A DNA stretch of 64,000 nt, taken from positions 26,958,945 through 27,022,944 of the forward strand of contig CM046443.1 in NCBI GenBank assembly GCA_025506515.1, in the 5' to 3' direction. The notes below the pieces were generated by a model, which had not been told where the DNA came from, made no database searches, and worked only from the letters and a program-made list of their open reading frames with translations. Positions 33,513 through 45,300 of this stretch are shown here, in pieces. The stretch is from Flaveria trinervia (Eukaryota > Streptophyta > Magnoliopsida > Asterales > Asteraceae). Numbering within the stretch: the first letter of the stretch is position 1; every line of letters starts with the position of its first letter. A program made the position numbers and the translations under genes.

Positions 33513-34446
33513 GATAAAATGTCATTTTCATCTCTGACGTTTTGTTGAATATTCCATTTTAATCCAAAATATTTTTTTTGATATTTTAGTCAATGTGGTT
33601 TACCAAATTTGTCATTTCAATATGAGGGTATTTTAATTTTTTTAACACCCTAATTATTCAACTAAAACAAAGTTAATCAATAAAATATTTAATTAAAACT
33701 AAAAGAAAAATATGAAACAACTAGTGACACCGAACGCTTCAGTATTAAAGTTTTGACTAACACTAACTATAGAAACCCGTCTACTACATGTGTTGTATGA
33801 AAAAAATAAATAATAATTATTTAGTACTATTAAAAATTAAAAAAATAATTTTGAGATATATAAAAAATTATCAACAAAACATTTTAAAAACCAAATTATA
33901 TGAATATAAAGTTTTTTAATACAAACATTTTAATAATTTTCTTGAAGAGTTAAAAAATCAATATTTTTTAAAAGCAAAACATTTTTAAAGACGAAATTTT
34001 GAAAAACCAGTGTTATTGTTTAATTACTTAATGGTTAATTATATGTAACTTTAAGCATATTTTATCTAAAAAAATATTTTTAAAATTTTAATATTACTAA
34101 ATAATTATTATTAATTTTTTCATACAACACGCGGTATAGTAGATGGTTTATAAACTAGTTAGCGTTAATCAAAAATTTTAAATTGACCCGTCCGGTCTCA
34201 CTAGCTGCTTTATATTTTTCTTTTTAGTTTAGACTGAATATTTTATTGATTAACTTTGTTTTAAATGGACAATTAAGGTGTTAAAAAGACTAAAATACCC
34301 TTATATTTAACGGAGAACTTAACAGAGTATTGGAGTGGATGGAAATGACAACATTTGGTAAACCACGGTGACTGAAATGACAAAAAAAAGTTATTGGATT
34401 AAAATGACAAATTCAATAAAACGTTAGAGATGAAAATAATCTTTTA
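33513..34446. mobile_element. Foldback element with ~350-bp inverted arms
   Basis: The sequence from 33521 (TCATTTTCATCTCTGACGTTTT) to about 33870 matches the reverse complement of about 34090-34440 along nearly its whole length, at around 80% by eye. Matching landmarks include GTGGTTTACCAAAT, ACAAAGTTAATCAATAAAATATT and GTTGTATGAAAAAA. The centre is AT-rich. Long arms and no coding content fit a foldback or Mutator-like non-autonomous element. A transcript would form a long hairpin. Confidence 0.75.
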
Positions 34447-35000
34447 CTTTTAAAATAACTCTCATGTTGGAAACTTAACAGAAAAAGTTAACATGTTAGT
34501 TAGGTGTAGCCAAAATAAATTCAAATGACAATTCTAATGAAACATTCGAATGCAAATGACAACATTTTAATCTTTTGGATTCACATAACAATTTTTATAA
34601 AATCTCAAGTACATAAAACGTATTTAACTTTTTAATTCAATTATAATACCTGATTAAGTAGCTGGCATGATACCATTCGTGACAACGTGATTAATTAAAA
34701 TGTATTTTCTATTTATTTGGTTTGGGATTATTAGAACGATTTAATATTTGATATGCTTAAAATAGTAGATATATAAGATTTTGTTAATATATGATTGTGT
34801 GGTTCCATACCCCAGGCACATCTTTAGCCATATTTTGGCTTTCAACCCCAAGCACCGAAGTACAAAACTGGTTTTATTATGATTTGTTATTCAATGACAT
34901 GTTAGATTATACTTGGATCTTTATTATTTTTTAGGATCCTGAAACATAAAATTTTCATGTCATTTCTTTAACTACGGCGCCTGTAACCTTTATTATAATA
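34447..35000. other. Gene-free stretch with a fragment related to the foldback
   Basis: 34500-34610 contains AAATGACAACATTTT-like words similar to the foldback arm (GAAATGACAACATTTGG), so it may be an older partial copy. The rest shows nothing. Confidence 0.4.
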
Positions 35001-35580
35001 TGTTGGTGTGTGAAGAGAGTTTAAGAGCAAGGTTGATCTAAAAGCAAGTAAATAGACTATCGTTAGAAATCGCTAATCAGTATACATAAACGAATTGAAG
35101 AAACAAATACAATAGAAGATTCAATGTAACATCATAGATACTACACGATTAGCGGCCGAAAGTAATCCTACAAAACAAAGAGCATAAACAAAAAACAAGA
35201 TGAGGAGAACCGAGCTTTTGTTTGACACAATTTCCTTAAACAGATTCGTCGTCTGTTTTCAAGGTACTTCACTTCAACCAATGTAGTGTTGGACGTCCTA
35301 ATTGCCTGAAAGATAGTCCAAAGTTGAAGAAATGAAGTTGTTGAGTTTGTGCTGGTGTTTTTTTCGTTGTATCTGACCTCTTTGTTGTGTTGGTATATAA
35401 CATGAAGAAAAGATAACTGTAACTATTACAATTTATTATGCAGAACGGTTTATATCATAATTGTCATTATTCGACATTGATGATCAACATTAGCAAAACA
35501 GTTTTAGCAGTAATAATCAATAACAAGTTGCTACATAAATTCAATGTTGTTCAGAAACAATCAATGTGGGACTAAATACA
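35001..35580 (-). repeat. 3' LTR of element D
   Basis: On the minus strand it starts TGTATTTAGTCCCACATTG, a typical copia LTR beginning, and is taken to end CACACACCAACA at 35001. A TATA-like TTATATACC lies at 35392-35400. There is no partner LTR in the window to confirm the outer end. Confidence 0.6.
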
Positions 35581-35934
35581 ATTCTCTTAAAGAATTATGT
35601 TTGTTATGATCATGAATATATGCCTTGTTTTGTAAGAGCTACTAAATATTATGTCCAAACAATACCCTTCGAAGCGACCTCACTTCTCTCTCACATAGTG
35701 ATTCACTACGTATGGTAACATTAGTCGAATCATTAAAAGCCATAGGCTTAGCCTCGTACTTGTCACTTTGTGGAATGGACTTGAAAGTTTACTAAACTTT
35801 GTAATAAACTCCCTTTTAAATATGTAGACTTATTCCCCTTCAATGACCTCGCTATTCATAAAATTTTGTTTTCCGGTTGAACTCAATTTTTGGGATCTCC
35901 GGTCTTTTGATTTACGTTTCACTCATTTGAACTT

Positions 35935-36420
35935 TAATTTTTAAGATCTTTAGTCCCATTCCCATTAACATCTTCCGAACTAACTCTCAGCTTAGGCTTT
36001 TTGATAGCGGATCCACAATATTATCTTTGAATTCATGTAATCAACGGTGATAATTCATATAAAGATTAGTTGTTATCCCGTATTATGTCTACGCCTAATA
36101 TGTATGTTCTTACCATTATACATTGTGCTATGAGCTTTGCCAATTGCTGATTTGCTATCACAATATATACAAATGGCCTATGTCGGCTGAGGTTATCTTG
36201 GTATATCCTTAACAAATGGCGTAGCCATTTTGCCTCTTTACTCGCTTTATCTAAAGCGATGAATTCGGATCCCATCCCGGATCTAATGATGATCGTTTGT
36301 TTCGACAATTTCCACGGTATAGATGCACCTCCAAGTGTGAATACATACCCACTTGCTTTGGAATCATTTGTGACAGACATCTAATTTGCATCATTGTGTC
36401 CTTTGATAACTACTAGCTAT
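35935..36420 (-). pseudogene. RNase H of element D
   Basis: The minus strand encodes KASGYVFTLGGASIPWKLSK and GSEFIALDKASKEAKWLRHLL (36180-36350), then HIRRRHN and DNIVDPLSK down to about 35995. These are the standard copia RNase H landmarks. A frameshift near 36110 and a stop near 36060 break it. Confidence 0.85.
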
Positions 36421-37430
36421 CTGTTATAATGCAACTCGTATTCCCGAGTGTATCTTAAGTACAAAGCAATCAAGTCATGCATTTCCAATGACTTGAACTT
36501 GGATTGCTTATGTATCTAGTTACCTTGTTTCCAGCATATGCTAAGTCTAGTCTAGTACAACTCATAAGATACATCAAGCTACCAATAATTATTGAGTATT
36601 CAAGCTGGATAACAGGTTCACCTCTATTTTAGCTAGATGTTGACTTGTGTCAATAGGAGAGAGTCTTTTGCATTAAACTTCTTAAGAATTGTCCACATAG
36701 TGGGACGATTTAAAACAAGTCCATTTTGGTTTTTGTGATTTTAACTCCCAGAATCACATCAGCAAAACCCATGTCTTTCATGTCAAATCTTGCTTTTAGC
36801 ATTTTCTTCGTAGATGTTATGATTTTGTCATCACTTCCTGCAATGAACATATCATCTACATATAGACACAGAATGATATATCCATTTGATGTGTCCGTCA
36901 TATATACACATTGGTCACATTCGTTGATTTTGAACCCAACATCAAGCATGACATGATCTAACTTTTGGTGTCATCATTTTGGAGCTAGTTTCAACCCATA
37001 CAAGGATTTTATATGTTTACACACTTTCTTTTCTTGCCTGATGGCTATGAAGCCTTTAGGTTGTTCCATGTAAATCTCTTCCTCTAGATTAACATTCAAG
37101 AAAGTTGTTTTCACATCAATTTGGTAAACTTCTAAATTCTAATGGCGGCAATGGCAAGTACCAACCTAATGGAAGTTATTCGCGTAACTAGTGAATATGT
37201 ATCAAAGTAATCTAAACCTTCTTGTTGTTTATATCCTTTAATCATCAACTTGCCTTGTATTTCTCTATGGTACCATCTGGTTTTATCTTTTTCTTTTATA
37301 TCCATCAATATCCTAGTAGTTTACATCCTTTAATAATATCCACTAGTTCTCAAGTATGATTTTGTAAGAATAATCTATCTCACATTTGATGGCCTCTCTC
37401 CATTGAGGTCCTTCTGACGAACTTACCACT
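36421..37430 (-). pseudogene. Reverse transcriptase of element D
   Basis: The best stretch (36710-36949) contains the catalytic box YVDDM at 36851-36862 and MLKARFDMKDMGFADVILG. Upstream parts (36960-37330) include the LYGLK-like and FLNVNLEEEIYM-like segments in shifted frames. The catalytic aspartates are intact, but the enzyme is not, because of several shifts. Confidence 0.8.
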
Positions 37431-38440
37431 TGTTGGTAAGTTTGAGGTTCTTTTTCAACCATGTAGGTAAGAAAGTCAAGACCAAAAGACTTTTCTGTCC
37501 TTTGCCTTTTACTTCTTTGTATTTTAACCTCTTCAGTCTCAGATTTTCCTTAAGGTTCATAGTTGCAACCTTATCATCCAGACTAATTTCCTCGATCGGT
37601 ATTGATGAACCAACTTCTTCCTTCCCCAAGCATGGGAATATATGTTCAAAGCATAATGCATCATTTGCTTTTAATATAGTACCCTTGCATATTTAGGGTT
37701 CTTAAAATAATGCACAAGAAAGCAAAGTGAACCACCAGAACGAGTGTATTCTATGAATACACAATCCACAATCCTATTATTAGGCGCTTTGTGGTGTCAC
37801 CACCACTTTACCTAAACATCCTTATACTCGTAAGTATTTGTAGATGTTTTGATTCTTATCCATAACTCCTATGGCGTTGCATCTTTTTCCTTAGTAGGTA
37901 TTATGTTTAGCACATAATTTGCTGATAGAATTGCTTCCCCCCACATGTCCTTGCTTATCCCAGAGCTTATCACCATGGCATTCATCATTTCTTTTAAAAT
38001 GCGGTTTTTGCGCTCTGCCGTGCCATTTGATTGCGGGAAGTATGGAGCTGTGAGCTCATGTATGATACTGCTTTTCGCACAAACATCAACAACTGAAACA
38101 TATTCACCACCCCGGTCGTTTCTTACGATTTTGATTTTCCGGTTGAGTTGATTTTCAGCTTTAGCTTTAATTAGGATAAACTTATCGATAGCTTCATTCT
38201 TACTTTTGAGTAAGTACACACAATAGTGTTTTGTACTATCATCAATGAAAGTTATAAAGTACTTGTTTCCATTACAAGTGGGAATCCCTTTTAAATCACA
38301 TATATCAGTGTGAATCATATTAAGGGGTTTGGCAGTTCGCTAAACCTTTTTGAATGATGATCCACTTTGTTATGCTTCCACGCACATGTCACATTTATGG
38401 TTTGAATCAATATGAAATATTGGTATTTAATTTTATTTAA
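37431..38440 (-). pseudogene. Integrase of element D
   Basis: 37869-38318 is an unbroken 149-codon stretch with the three catalytic positions in IHTDIC, RNDRGGEY and NGTAERKNR. The second motif has Asn in place of the usual Ser before Asp. It continues as NAMVISSGISKDMWGEAILSANYVLN. The C-terminal linker to RT (37423-37629) has a KNLKLTNKW-type segment. The upstream HHCC part near 38330-38450 is damaged. Confidence 0.85.
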
Positions 38441-38993
38441 TTAAATGACAAATAGAGTTTAAGTTAACATGACCTAGTATACCATGCCATACATTTGAAG
38501 ACTCAAGCAAATAAAAAGAACTATTACCGGTCTTATTCATTCCATTAATGATGTTTACATTTAGTTTAAACATACCATTGAGCCATAGCCCTTACCAACA
38601 TACATACCATTTTTGGCCAACATGACCTTATCAAACTCAAACACTATTTAAAACCAAACTTATTCAACTGCCACCCAGACACAAGATTCTTATCAATCTC
38701 AATGACATACAACACATTAGTCAAAGTAAGCTCCTTTCCAAATGTTATTTTTAGGATCAAATTCCCCTCGCCCTTGACATCAAAAGTGATAGAGTTTCCT
38801 ATAAAATGTTCTCTTCATTGACTTTCTTAAAAGTGTTAAAGAGATTCTTGTCAGTACAAACATGGTGGGTAGCCCCTGTATCAAGCCACCATTCCTTGGT
38901 TTTCGACCCAACAAAATTAACTTCAGTGATCATCATTGTGATATCAGAAATCATAGAAACAAGGTTGTCAATGTCATTATCCATGTTGACTTG
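38441..38993 (-). pseudogene. Protease region of element D
   Basis: EWWLDTGATHHVCTDKNLF at 38850-38910 is the copia aspartic protease with the DTG triad. The part before the integrase (38440-38790) is frameshifted but keeps the expected order. Confidence 0.8.
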
Positions 38994-39600
38994 TTAGGTA
39001 GTCTCTCTCTTGGGCTGCTTGTAATAATTTGCTCGATGACCTGGCTTGTTGCAATTGTAATAGGTACCTTGGAATTTCCTTTTCACAATTCCACCTTTAG
39101 GTCTAAGGTGAAATCCTTTCCCATTGTTCTTTATTTCAGTCTCGTCATTTGTTTTTGTTACCTTTAAAGGATTGGCCATGCTCAACAACATTAGAATTTG
39201 CAAATTATGGTATGAAGGTTTTATTTTGAGAAACTTTGTTGTCTTCTTCAATACAAAGACAGACCACAAGATCTTTAATAGTCATTTCCTTTCTCTTATG
39301 TTTTAAATAGTTCTTAAAATGAATCCAGCTTGGTGGTAGATTTTCGATCATAGTTGCAACTTGGAATGTCTCCCTTAGTATCATTCCTTCTACATGAATA
39401 TCATGAAAAATAACCTGAAACTCTTAGACTTGACTCATTTAAGTTATGGAGTCAATTATTTTAAAATCCAAGAATTTAGCCACCATAAATTTCTTAGTGG
39501 TCGCATCTTTTGTTTTGTATTTGCATTCCAAACACTCTCATAATTCTTTGGCAGTCTTAGCTTTTCAATACACGTTAACAATACTTACCTCTTGGATAAT
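38994..39600 (-). pseudogene. gag C-terminal part of element D
   Basis: The minus strand encodes ECKYKTKDATTKKFMV, then FQVATMIENLPPSWIHFKNYL and KHKRKEMTIKDL (39270-39560), and a zinc knuckle region YYNCNKPGHRANYY near 39020-39065. Both the first and the last knuckle cysteine are tyrosine, so zinc binding is lost. Stops occur at about 39425 and 39436. The capsid N-terminus is absent beyond 39600. Confidence 0.75.
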
Positions 39601-40908
39601 CAAACTTGAAGAATTGGAAGAAGACTTGAAAATAAGAAAGGAAAACGAAAAAGGTGATGAAAATGGAAGTGAATTAGGGGGATAACTGGCATGCATTTTG
39701 TTTTTAACATGTAGAATTAATAAGGAACAAGAAAAATTACTTAAACAAGTCAGATTGTGTCATGGTGTGTCAGTCATGGGGGCGTGCCTCCTTAGGCACG
39801 GGGACGTGCCCCTCTTCTACTAGGTTGCAGCTTTTTTTGTTTTGTTTTTCTGTGTTGCGAGTTACATTATTTTCTCGGTTAAGTTTTATCACTTCCAAAT
39901 CACCAAAAAAGGTACAAAAAATAATCCTAGAGTTAATTTAAACAAGCCAAATGACAATTACATTTCCTAAGGTTCCACAGTTACACGATACGTTAAAGCC
40001 GAGAGTCTAAGACTGTAAAATTAGACTCTTTAATACGTAGCATCGCACATAACACATCACGAAATGATTCTAAAAGAAGACTCCACACATTTTGTGTGGA
40101 AGGTTCAGGATGGGACAGTGTGAAGTGCGGTTGCTTAATTCTGCAAGTTGACGGTTGATGGAAACGAGTTCTTCGCCTATTTCTTGAACTTTTTGGATAA
40201 GTTCAGCTAGGCATTGGGATGCTACAAGGTTCATTTTAGTCAATTGTCTGATTAGTTCGTGTAAGGTCCCGTTCCCAAGAAGCCTCACAGTTGGTTCATC
40301 ATAGCATAAAATCAGTTTAATAACAAAACATTGCAGCAGAAATAATTAGACATTCATTTAAAACTTAGAAACCATGTCGTACTCATACATTTTCCCTTTA
40401 ATTAAAACAAAACATATTACTTGTTCTTAAATTACAATAAAGATTTCATAAGCAGGAATGCCATCCATAGTTCCCAAGTAGCTTCCTGGTGCCATCCTCA
40501 GCATCAGCACTTACCTGCCAACTATTATGCATAAAAATCAGCTTTGCTGAGTGAGTTCTAGTTTTAGGTAAATAAGAAAATATAACTTTATCCTTCATAT
40601 AATGACCACGCATACATAATACATAACATTTTCATCATAATAAGCATGTTCATTATCTTTCATTCTTTCATATCTTTCGCTTCATCATAAACGAGATTGC
40701 ACAAAGCAAGAGCTCCATGTTGATCGACAACGAATGTCGATCCCTGTCGGTACATATTTTTCATGGTAGCTAACCCCCGACAGTTGATCCACACTGTAAG
40801 GCACATAGCCCGCTCATGAATACGGATCAACATCATACATCAGAGTCACCTAAGTGAAGTCTATCATAGTGCTTGCAAGACTTTACATCATCAAACGGTG
40901 TTGCACCC
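39601..40908. other. Unassigned stretch between elements D and B
   Basis: No transposon protein was recognised. 39778-39813 holds GC-rich repeated words (GGGCGTGCC, GGGACGTGCCCC). An unbroken minus frame at 40070-40288 encodes a plausible helical stretch (LAELIQKVQEIGEELVSINRQL) but matches nothing I recognise. 40300-40900 has the composition of a retrotransposon untranslated region or LTR, without a partner to prove it. Confidence 0.4.
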
Positions 40909-40984
40909 TGAAAGGATCATACATGCCAACTTAATGGGTGAATTGATGATTGCTCAGCTGAAATCCCACAAGTCCAAAAAGAAA

Positions 40985-41345
40985 TGCGGATGAAGATCTG
41001 CAAGGAAAATAACAAGTGTTATCTTCCGCATTAGTTAATGCAGAAGACATAACTCTGATGCGGACAAGTGTTTACTCTTCCGCATTGACTAATGCGGAAG
41101 ACATAATACTAATGTTGAAGAACAAGTTACTCTTCCGCATTGACTAATGCGGAAGAACAAAAGAAGATGCGGACAAGACTTTGCTCATCCGCATTGACAA
41201 ATGCGAATGACCGACCAAATGTGCACAAGTATTTGTTCATCTGGATTAACCAATGCGGATGACCAACTTACTAATGCGGATGATCAAGTAGAGATGCTGA
41301 TCAAGATTATCTCATCTGCATTTGTCAATGCGAATGAACAAGCAG
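40985..41345 (+). repeat. AATGCGGA hairpin array in LTR B
   Basis: Inverted pairs of CTTCCGCATT and AATGCGGAAG, separated by about 4 bases, occur at 41077-41100 and 41132-41155 with perfect 10-base arms. Degenerate pairs lie at 41031-41055, 41186-41212, 41238-41262 and 41308-41335. Spacing is about 50-55 bases. Confidence 0.8.
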
Positions 41346-41427
41346 AGATGCGGATTAAGACTTAGACTAGTTTCTGATGTAATAGGTCAGGGGTAGTTTA
41401 GTCACTTTGTAAAGGCATTTGTCTGCC

Positions 41428-41436
41428 TATAAATAG
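41428..41436 (+). promoter_or_regulatory. TATA box of LTR B
   Basis: TATAAATAG follows the hairpin array and precedes the LTR end by about 220 bases. Confidence 0.65.
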
Positions 41437-41657
41437 AATAGTTGACCTTGTACTGAGGTGGCGGCTGATAGATAGAGAATTTTTGTTGTAATCATTCTCT
41501 GTAATTTATCAATTTCATATATCAATACAAACAACATTTATGAGTATTTTTTCTTGCCTTGAATGTTCTTTGATTATTGTTTCCGCCACTCAATCATTGA
41601 CTGATTATCATATTAGATTCTCAGTAAGAATATCACTCTTACTCAACCCCAGTCAAT

Positions 41658-41669
41658 TGGTATCAGAGC
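41658..41669 (+). other. Primer-binding site of element B
   Basis: TGGTATCAGAGC is the perfect plant copia site for initiator methionine tRNA. Confidence 0.9.
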
Positions 41670-41910
41670 TTTGGCTCTTGATTCTCTTTCAGATCTGCGC
41701 ATAGATTGAATAGAATTCGATTGATCTGGTAATCAAGTTGCTAGTAGTGGATATCATCATCTCTACTTAGTAAACAACAAGAATTCTCAAACAGCAAGAA
41801 AATCATTACAAGAACTCATTCTGAACCTCGAAAGAACTGCTTGAACAAGTTGGACTCATCAAACATAATCAATCTTAAAATCAACTAAACCTATACTCAC
41901 ACAAATCAAC

Positions 41911-43240
41911 ATGGATTCTAATAGTTACTCTGAACTAGGTCATACACCCAAACCTCCCATACTTAAACACAAATCTGAGTTTAAACAGTGGAGAATAAGG
42001 TTTAAAAATTATATCACAGGTGTAGATCCTGATTTTTGGATCTCAATTTGTAAGGGTCCACATATCCCTGTTACTCTATCAACAGCTCAAGCTGCACTTT
42101 ACCAGACTGCTAGAATACCAATTGAAGACTTAACTCTAGATGAAGATGATTATAAGAAAATCAAGATTAACCTCAAAGCATACTCAATCTTGACTCAAGC
42201 ACTCAAGATGGATGTGCTGAAAAGATTGGAAAAGTATGGAACTGCTAAAGCTGTTGGGATGCACTGAAGATTATGTGTGAAGGAAGCAGTGAGGTAGCTG
42301 AAATTAACAAAGACAAGCTGGTCAATCAGTATGAAACCTTCCACCACACCAAAGGAGAATCCATATCAAAACAACTGCACAGATTTGTACAGTTGGTAAA
42401 TGGTTTGGAAATCATAGGAGTTTCTTACAATATGAAAGAACTTAACAAGAAAATGCTTCACAATCTCCTTGAAAGCTGGAAGCAAAATGTCACCATACTG
42501 AAAAATACTCTTGATCTTGAGAGTACCACTCTAGACATTGTGATAGCCAAGATTGAAGCTTTGGAACTTGATGAACGAAGCAGAAACCTGAGTGGACCAA
42601 GAGTGATTGAGGCCTACAAATTTCCTTCAGAATCTCATTCTGTTGAAAATGCTTTCATCACTGAGGAAGATGATTTCATCTCATCAAGAGAACAAATGAA
42701 CAATACTGGGTTCATTGCAACTCCACCATTCAATCATCCATCAACTTCATCACAAGCACCTAAAGTCACCACTGCTCATCAAACCTCTCTTGAAGAATCA
42801 AGATCAGAAGAGCAAAAGGCAACTTAAAATGCCTTTGTTGCTAGCTTTGAAGCCTACTTGGGGGGAAGACTCACTTCTGCCCACCTAATTCAGGAAGATT
42901 TGGAAGAGATGGATCCTGATGATGTTGAGGAAATGGATCTACAGTGGAAAATGGCAATGATTGCTATGAGAGCAAAGAAATTCTTCAGAAAAGGAAGAAA
43001 ACTGAGCCTGAATGAGAACACAAAACTTGGATATGATAAATCCAAGGTGAAATGCTTCAACTATGGCATGACTGGCCATGTCTCAAGAGAGTGCATGCCC
43101 CCAAAAGGAACAACTATCAAAGGAACTCTCCAGGCCAATCATCATCACAACCCAACTCAAGCTATCACTCAAACAATCAATAACAGCAGTATCATCATTC
43201 TCATCATCAACAAACATACCAAAATCAACCACAGTTGACA
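41911..43240 (+). pseudogene. gag of element B
   Basis: The start MDSNSYSELGHTPKPP at 41911 opens a capsid region with FKQWRIRFKNYITG and the UBN2-type SISKQLHRFVQLVNGL segment. A one-base frameshift near 42255 moves the frame to 42273-42827. After a TAA at 42825 the nucleocapsid follows, with KKFFRKGRK and the knuckle CFNYGMTGHVSREC at 43053-43094. The second cysteine is tyrosine. Otherwise the gene is well preserved for this window. Confidence 0.85.
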
Positions 43241-44122
43241 AATCAAGCCCATGCAAGCAGTCAGCCTTCTGTCAGTGCCCTTGTGATTAAACAAGATGGG
43301 ATATGTGACTGGAGTGTGTATGCTGAGGAAGTCAAGCCTCAATTCCAGAATCATGCTCTTATGGCTCATATCAACGATGGACCATCTTCAATGCCTACTG
43401 AGGTAAAAACTAACCTTTGTAGTGAAAAATGCATAAATGAGTTACAAGAGTATAGAGAACACAACCATAAACTGGCAGATAAAATTAAAGAAGAAAACGT
43501 GAAGTCAGAAATGATAAAAAGAGAACTAAAAAGTTTTGAAATCAAAATCAAATCTCTCATTTCTGACATAGAAAAACTGCATGGTGAGAAATACACTCTT
43601 GCAGCTGAAAATGAGCTACTTACTAAAAAGTTAGCTCAAGCTAATGCTCAACAATCTATGACTGAAGTGAAACTTAAAAAGTTTCAAATGTCTTTAGTCA
43701 AGCTGCAAGAGATGCTGGATTCATAAAAGGATCCAAAGGACATGTCAAGGATTGGGTATAATTCATGTCCTCCACCATACAATGACAATTACACTGTCAT
43801 GCCTGACTCTGTCTCACTCTCTGAATCAATTGAACCTAAAACTATGGAACCTAAATCAGTAGTGAAACAAGTGACTAATCCTCAAAACAAACCTGATGTT
43901 TATTTTGAAACCAATGAGGATAAAATCAAGTTAGGTCATCCAATCAAAATCAAAGAGTGTTCAGACAAGACAGTGAGTGTCATGAAATCATCAAGTACTG
44001 TAAAAGCAATTGTACCTTTTATAAAATTCATACCATCTGTTTTACAAGGCAAAAAGAAATATGTCAAGACAATGAAACCCACTACTGAGAGTAGTTCTGA
44101 TAATGAGATTATATCTCTATAA
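43235..44122 (+). pseudogene. Coiled-coil and linker of Gag-Pol, element B
   Basis: 43235-43726 encodes 163 residues. The second half is a long heptad-rich helix with INELQEYREHNHKLADKIKE and ELLTKKLAQANAQQSM. After a stop the linker resumes with GYNSCPPPYNDNY (43750-43790), the same GxGYxxxPPPY mark seen in A. It runs to a TAA at 44120. Confidence 0.7.
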
Positions 44123-44459
44123 AATTCAAGCAAATCAGAAAAGGTTTCACTGAAAAAGAAACAAACTGTAAAATTGAGTTCAACACATAAAACTTTATCA
44201 GACCCTCATTCATCAAGGTTAAGGCAAGGAGTTGGGTTTGATATCTGTAGCAAGGAACATGTTGACCAGTTTGAGAAAGAAGTAAGAAATAGGTTGAAGA
44301 AACAAAAATAGCCTAGACAACTAAACAAAAGTAGTGTTGTGAAGCAACTACTAAAAGGGCTGATTCTGATTCATCACCTAAAGAAAATAAAGTAACTCAT
44401 CAAAAGAAAGTATCAGTTGAGTCACACAAGGAAAATCTGATTCAAGAAACAAACAAATG

Positions 44460-44610
44460 TATTGTGATATTTGTGACATGTTCAATCACAAGACAGATAA
44501 ATGCTTCTTCAATCAATATTGTTCTATCTGTGATATAAATAATCACTCCACTAAAAATTGATGTTTCAACAAGTATTGTTCAATCTTTTACATGAATAAT
44601 CACAATACAT
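44460..44610 (+). pseudogene. Tandem zinc-knuckle array of element B
   Basis: Three similar units follow one another with a period of about 23 codons. The first, CDICDMFNHKTDKC, is a perfect CX2CX4HX4C knuckle. The second, CSICDINNHSTKN, has a stop just before its last cysteine. The third has lost its second cysteine (CSIF). The array lies between the Gag linker and protease, where A, M and C have one extra knuckle. Confidence 0.7.
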
Positions 44611-45039
44611 CTGATTTGTCAGACACAAGCCCATCTCAAAAACATCTACTGTGATGCACTTTGTCAGACCTCATCTTCATAATACTCAATCTAGAACACC
44701 TAGATCAACAAATGATAGAAATAACTTGAAGGATTTAAGGAAGGGTCAAAGAAATCATCTCACAATGAAACACTAACTTGACCTTCCTAAGCAAAAACCA
44801 ACCTTTGATAATGAAACTCGGGCTAAATTTTTACAAAGAAATAGAGACCAACGATTTCATTATTCATCTGAATCCTCAGTAGATGTTGATGATATGACTC
44901 GACCAATTCATCATCAAAAATCTCCCAGAACACCTCCATCCAAATCACAATTCAGAGGGAAATACCAGGAGGTGACTATCATGAATAGGAATGGGACACT
45001 CAAGACCATCATGGCTTGGGTTCCTTATTCTAATTAGTT

Positions 45040-45300
45040 CTTTTTGCTTGTAGGTTCATCCACACAGGTCTAATAGCCTATGCTATGTGGACAGTGGATG
45101 CTCCCGACACATGACTGGAGATCGTTCTCTCCTTCATGATTTCAAGTACATACAAGGAACTACTGTGACATTCGGTGGAGATTCAGAAGGTGGTAGAATT
45201 ATAGGAGAAGGATCTGTGACAAACGGGATGCTGAGCTTTGACAAGTGAATTACTGTGAACAACTGAATTTCAATCTGCTAAGCGTGTCTTAGATCTGCGA
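45040..45300 (+). pseudogene. Protease of element B
   Basis: The sequence encodes LCYVDSGCSRHMTGDRSLLH with the DSG triad, then VTFGGDSEGGRIIGEGS, typical of Sirevirus-like proteases. A stop lies at 45246, after the core. Confidence 0.85.

Larger units (their letters stand above)
35001..39600 (-). mobile_element. Ty1-copia element D, 5'-truncated
   Basis: The 3' LTR (35001-35580), RNase H, RT, integrase, protease and the C-terminal part of gag lie in order on the minus strand. The gag start and the 5' LTR are absent to the right of about 39600. Its protein motifs (gag with KHKRKEMTIKDL, protease with LDTGATHHV) put it in a different copia lineage from A, B, C, M and S, and it has no third ORF. 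Confidence 0.8.
40909..41655 (+). repeat. 5' LTR of element B
   Basis: The right end CAGTCA is two bases before the PBS. The left end TGAAAGGATC at 40909 is chosen because it starts TG and precedes the motif array; it is not confirmed by a partner. A TATA box lies at 41428. The promoter part runs to about 41460, after which comes a transcript-like AT-rich region. Confidence 0.6.

Noticed and set aside
39446..39685. Plus-strand open frame with a charged C-terminus
   Set aside because: Mostly antisense to D's gag and running into unassigned DNA; no family match seen.
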